Positions 61,035-64,000 of a DNA stretch of 64,000 nucleotides are shown piece by piece; position 1 is the stretch's first letter, and every line of letters starts with the position of its first letter. Source of the DNA: Marisimplicoccus sp964437815 (GTDB taxonomy: Bacteria > Bacteroidota > Bacteroidia > Flavobacteriales > Flavobacteriaceae); contig CAYTIE010000001.1 in assembly GCA_964437815.1 (NCBI GenBank), positions 1-64,000 on the forward strand. Direction: 5' to 3'. The notes below the pieces were generated by a model, which worked only from the letters and a program-made list of their open reading frames with translations, was not told where the DNA came from and did no database searches. The position numbers and the translations under genes are program-made.

Positions 61035-63239
61035 ATGGCTAAGAAAAAAAAGAGTAATAAAAGCAAACTTCAGGTCCTATTAGGTTTTATTTTATTATTT
61101 ATTTCAATTATACTTACAATATCTTTTATATCCTATTTCTTTAATTGGAAAGTTGATCAGAGTAATATTTCAGAAATTATGGATAGAAGTGTTAAAGCTG
61201 AGAATTACCTTGGTAAGGCGGGAGCATCATTAAGTCATTTGTTTATATATAAATTGTTCGGAGTTGCCAGCTTTATTATTCCTATAATATTATCTATTAC
61301 GTCTTATTATTTACTATTAGAAAAAAAACTATTTCAATTAATTGGCAGTTGGACTTGGGCAATAATATATATGCTATGGATCTCTGCATTTACTGGATTT
61401 ATTCAAAATATGCACTATATTCCTTCTGGTATAGTCGGTTACGAAATTAACATGTTTCTTATGGATTATATTGGAAATATTGGGATAGCTCTTTTACTAG
61501 TTTTTTCAGCATTAAGTTTTATAGTAATCAAATTAAATATCACCCCAAAAAAGGCTATTGACTTTATAAAAAATTTATTTAAAGCAAAAAATTTAAATCA
61601 AGGTGAAGAAATATTAAATCCAATAAATGTAGATAATGGGTTTATTGAGAATTCTAATGAAGAGTTATCGATTGAAATTCAAGATGAAATACCAGTTGAA
61701 ATTCAAGATGAAATAGTAGAGACTAAATCTGATACTAATAATGTTGTTTTTGACCCAAAGCTAGACCTTAGCAGTTATAAGAAACCAAATTTTGATTTAT
61801 TAAATGATTATGGAGATGGTACTATTAAAATTGATCAAGATGAATTAGACTCCAATAAAAATAAAATAGTTGACACTTTAAAAAATTATAATATAGGTAT
61901 AAAACAAATCAAGGCAACGATTGGCCCAACGGTTACATTATATGAAATTATACCTGATGCTGGAGTACGAATCTCTAAAATAAAAAGTCTTGAGGATGAC
62001 ATTGCATTATCATTATCTGCATTAGGGATTAGGATAATAGCCCCTATTCCTGGAAAAGGAACAATTGGAATTGAGGTTCCAAATAAAAAAAAGGCAATCG
62101 TTTCAATGAAATCTTTACTTTCTTCTAAGAAATTTACAGAAGCGGAAATGGAACTGCCAATTGCTATTGGAAAAACAATTAGCAATGAATCATTTGTTGT
62201 TGATTTAACAAAAATGCCTCATTTATTAATGGCAGGAGCAACTGGTCAAGGTAAATCAGTAGGTATTAATGCTATTTTATGCTCTATTTTATATAAAAAG
62301 CATCCAGCAGAAGTAAAATTTGTTTTAGTTGATCCTAAAAAAATTGAATTATCTATATATAATAAAATTGAAAAACATTATCTAGCTAAGCTTCCTGATT
62401 CAGAAAATGCTATAATAATTAATAATGATACGGTTATCAATACACTAAATTCATTATGTAGAGAGATGGATAAAAGATATGAGCTATTAAAAAATGCTAT
62501 GACTAGAAATATAAAAGAGTATAACTCAAAATTTGTATCGAAAACTTTAAATCCAGAAGAAGGACATATATTCTTACCATATATAATATTAGTAATTGAT
62601 GAATTCGCAGATTTAATTATGACCTCAGGTAAAGAAATTGAAACTCCATTGGCTAGATTAGCTCAACTATCAAGAGCTGTTGGAATTCATTTAGTTATTG
62701 CTACTCAAAGACCTTCAGTTAATGTTATAACTGGGCTTATAAAAGCTAACTTTCCTGCAAGAATTGCCTATAGAGTTACTTCAAGAATTGATTCTAGAAC
62801 AATACTAGATACAGGTGGAGCTGAGCAACTAGTTGGACGCGGTGATCTACTTTACTCTCAATCAAATACTCTAACAAGAATTCAATGTGGTTTTATAGAC
62901 ACCCCAGAGGTAGAAAAAATATCTCAATTCATTGGTTCTCAAATTGGATACACAAGTGCATATGAGCTTCCTGAATTTTCAAAAGATGAGAATTCAAACC
63001 CTGAATCTCTTTCTGGAGAAAGAGATCCCATGTTTAATGAGGCTGCAAGAGTAATTGTTTCTCATCAACAAGGATCAGCATCTCTTTTACAAAGAAAATT
63101 AAAACTTGGATATAATAGGGCTGGAAGAATAATTGATCAAATGGAAGAAGCAGGAATAGTTGGTCCATTTGAAGGAAGTAAAGCTAGACAAGTATTTATA
63201 TCAGATTTAAATTCATTAGAAAATATTCTTAGTGATTAG
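61035..63239 (+). CDS. ftsK: DNA translocase FtsK
   Basis: FtsK pumps chromosomal DNA at the division septum and activates XerCD at dif. The 734-residue protein has four N-terminal membrane helices (about 10-175), a short linker with two EIQDEI-type repeats (about 208-228), the RecA-like motor with Walker A GATGQGKS near residues 402-409 and Walker B ILVIDEFADL, and a C-terminal winged-helix gamma domain (YNRAGRIIDQMEEAGIVGP). The linker is much shorter than in E. coli. A matching Xer recombinase lies at 6304-7203. Confidence 0.97.
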   Translation: MAKKKKSNKSKLQVLLGFILLFISIILTISFISYFFNWKVDQSNISEIMDRSVKAENYLGKAGASLSHLFIYKLFGVASFIIPIILSITSYYLLLEKKLFQLIGSWTWAIIYMLWISAFTGFIQNMHYIPSGIVGYEINMFLMDYIGNIGIALLLVFSALSFIVIKLNITPKKAIDFIKNLFKAKNLNQGEEILNPINVDNGFIENSNEELSIEIQDEIPVEIQDEIVETKSDTNNVVFDPKLDLSSYKKPNFDLLNDYGDGTIKIDQDELDSNKNKIVDTLKNYNIGIKQIKATIGPTVTLYEIIPDAGVRISKIKSLEDDIALSLSALGIRIIAPIPGKGTIGIEVPNKKKAIVSMKSLLSSKKFTEAEMELPIAIGKTISNESFVVDLTKMPHLLMAGATGQGKSVGINAILCSILYKKHPAEVKFVLVDPKKIELSIYNKIEKHYLAKLPDSENAIIINNDTVINTLNSLCREMDKRYELLKNAMTRNIKEYNSKFVSKTLNPEEGHIFLPYIILVIDEFADLIMTSGKEIETPLARLAQLSRAVGIHLVIATQRPSVNVITGLIKANFPARIAYRVTSRIDSRTILDTGGAEQLVGRGDLLYSQSNTLTRIQCGFIDTPEVEKISQFIGSQIGYTSAYELPEFSKDENSNPESLSGERDPMFNEAARVIVSHQQGSASLLQRKLKLGYNRAGRIIDQMEEAGIVGPFEGSKARQVFISDLNSLENILSD

Positions 63240-63266
63240 AAAACAAAACATTTTAAGCATATTAGA

Positions 63267-64000
63267 TTGAAGATTCTAGATAAATATATTATAAAGTCAT
63301 ACTTTTTAAGACTTATTGGAGTTTTTGCAATATGTTTTATAATTTTTATTATTCATACATTCTGGCTTTATGTTGATGAGTTAGCTGGCAAGGGTCTAGA
63401 TATATTTACTATTGGAAAATTCTTTGTTTACTTTTCTCCTAAATTAGTTCCTCTAGTATTGCCTCTATCCATTCTATTAGCATCTCTGATGACTTATGGA
63501 ACTCTTTCAGAAAATTCTGAATTTATAGCAATGAAGTCAAATGGAATTTCTATAATTAGAACTATGGTAGGATTACTAATTTTTCATATTTTTCTTGGAA
63601 TTGGATCATTTTATTTTTCAAATCATGTTGTTACATATGGTGAACTTAAATCATATAATCTAAGAAAAAACCTTGCCAAACTGAAACCAACACTAGCTAT
63701 AAGAGAGGGGATATTTAATGATATAGGAGACATGAATATAAAAGTTAATAGAAAATATGGAGATAATGAACAGTATTTAGAAGATATAATTCTTCATAAA
63801 ATAAATTTTGAGGATGAAATAAATAGAATAGTTATAAAAGCTGAGTCAGGAGAAATTACAAGTAATAATGAGAATTACCTACAGCTAATTTTAAAAAATG
63901 GAAATAGATATGAGGAAGTTATAGCTAAAGATATTGCAGAGAAACAAAAATATCCTCATGCTAAAGTATATTTTGAAGAGTATTTATTGAATATAGATAT
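63267..64000 (+). CDS. LptF/LptG-family permease, cut by window edge
   Basis: About 244 codons are visible from TTG 63267. The start LKILDKYIIKSYFLRLIGVF and the segment LPLSILLASLMTYGTLSENSEFIAMKSNGIS are typical of YjgP/YjgQ (LptF/LptG), the inner-membrane subunits that extract lipopolysaccharide with LptB. Three membrane helices are followed by the start of the periplasmic jellyroll-like domain. The gene lies 27 bases after ftsK. Many flavobacteria have lolA between these two genes; it is absent here. Confidence 0.9.
   Translation, partial: MKILDKYIIKSYFLRLIGVFAICFIIFIIHTFWLYVDELAGKGLDIFTIGKFFVYFSPKLVPLVLPLSILLASLMTYGTLSENSEFIAMKSNGISIIRTMVGLLIFHIFLGIGSFYFSNHVVTYGELKSYNLRKNLAKLKPTLAIREGIFNDIGDMNIKVNRKYGDNEQYLEDIILHKINFEDEINRIVIKAESGEITSNNENYLQLILKNGNRYEEVIAKDIAEKQKYPHAKVYFEEYLLNID

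Noticed and set aside
1..64000. tRNA, rRNA, CRISPR array, prophage, insertion sequence or toxin-antitoxin pair
   Set aside because: I looked for cloverleaf-like GTTCRA arms, regularly spaced repeats, transposases and phage genes and saw none.

Overview
The window is a strongly AT-rich, gene-dense chromosomal segment whose gene content and order point to the Bacteroidota, most likely an uncultured marine member of the Flavobacteriales. The signs are a flavobacterial-type omega subunit, a BamD lipoprotein, an UMF1-type transporter, the FKxPxxYF anti-sigma-like protein, a CarboxypepD_reg-type outer-membrane barrel, TAnnTTTG promoter elements and a lack of Shine-Dalgarno sequences. Two runs of exactly 100 N (31336-31435 and 37368-37467) show it is a scaffolded draft or metagenome assembly. 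I see no tRNA, rRNA, CRISPR array, prophage or insertion sequence. No stretch over about 200 bases lacks a gene, and six convergent gene pairs overlap at their 3' ends, so the genome looks streamlined.

Layout. 1-7640: Lon (cut by the window edge), an MFS transporter, an exported MsrB overlapping dihydrolipoyl dehydrogenase, AroQ, a XerC/D recombinase and an ExbB/MotA-like membrane protein. 7649-17742: a long minus-strand block, read as GNAT, prmC, ligA, bamD, rpoZ, recN, a 26-residue membrane peptide, fabI, coaE, then a histidine kinase and response regulator. 17791-26965: ribD, a thioesterase, dnaA, mltG, a GNAT, an HtrA protease, trmD-rplS-icd-murQ and a small membrane protein. 26989-30176: the thrS-infC-rpmI-rplT translation operon, in which infC has no ATG, GTG or TTG start, followed by a 39-residue membrane ORF.

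30241-34416 is the most distinctive part: an ECF sigma factor, a single-pass putative anti-sigma protein, an exported protein with tandem M(R/Q)SPK(G/S)K repeats, and an outer-membrane beta-barrel protein. The same AAC-N15-GTGTC element lies before the sigma gene and before the repeat protein, which suggests an autoregulated envelope-response module. 34406-43065: fumC, a GNAT, a CPBP protease, a PAS domain fused to a UbiA-type prenyltransferase (cut by the second N gap), a hotdog thioesterase, dnaK, an RluA-type pseudouridine synthase and a large helical protein of unknown function.

43192-54291 holds branched-chain amino-acid synthesis as two convergent operons: leuA-leuC-leuD-second IPM/citramalate synthase-leuB on the plus strand, and ilvD-ilvB-ilvN-ilvC on the minus strand. 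54491-64000: aldehyde dehydrogenase, nitroreductase, a DsbD-like protein, tilS, an NhaC antiporter, ftsK and the start of an LptF/LptG permease.

Regulatory candidates read directly from the sequence are a shared (T/A)GACA-N3-TGTCA inverted repeat before lon and dnaK, three 11-bp phased TTAA repeats before the two-component operon, the ECF promoter pair, and seven exact TAnnTTTG boxes close upstream of operon-leading genes.
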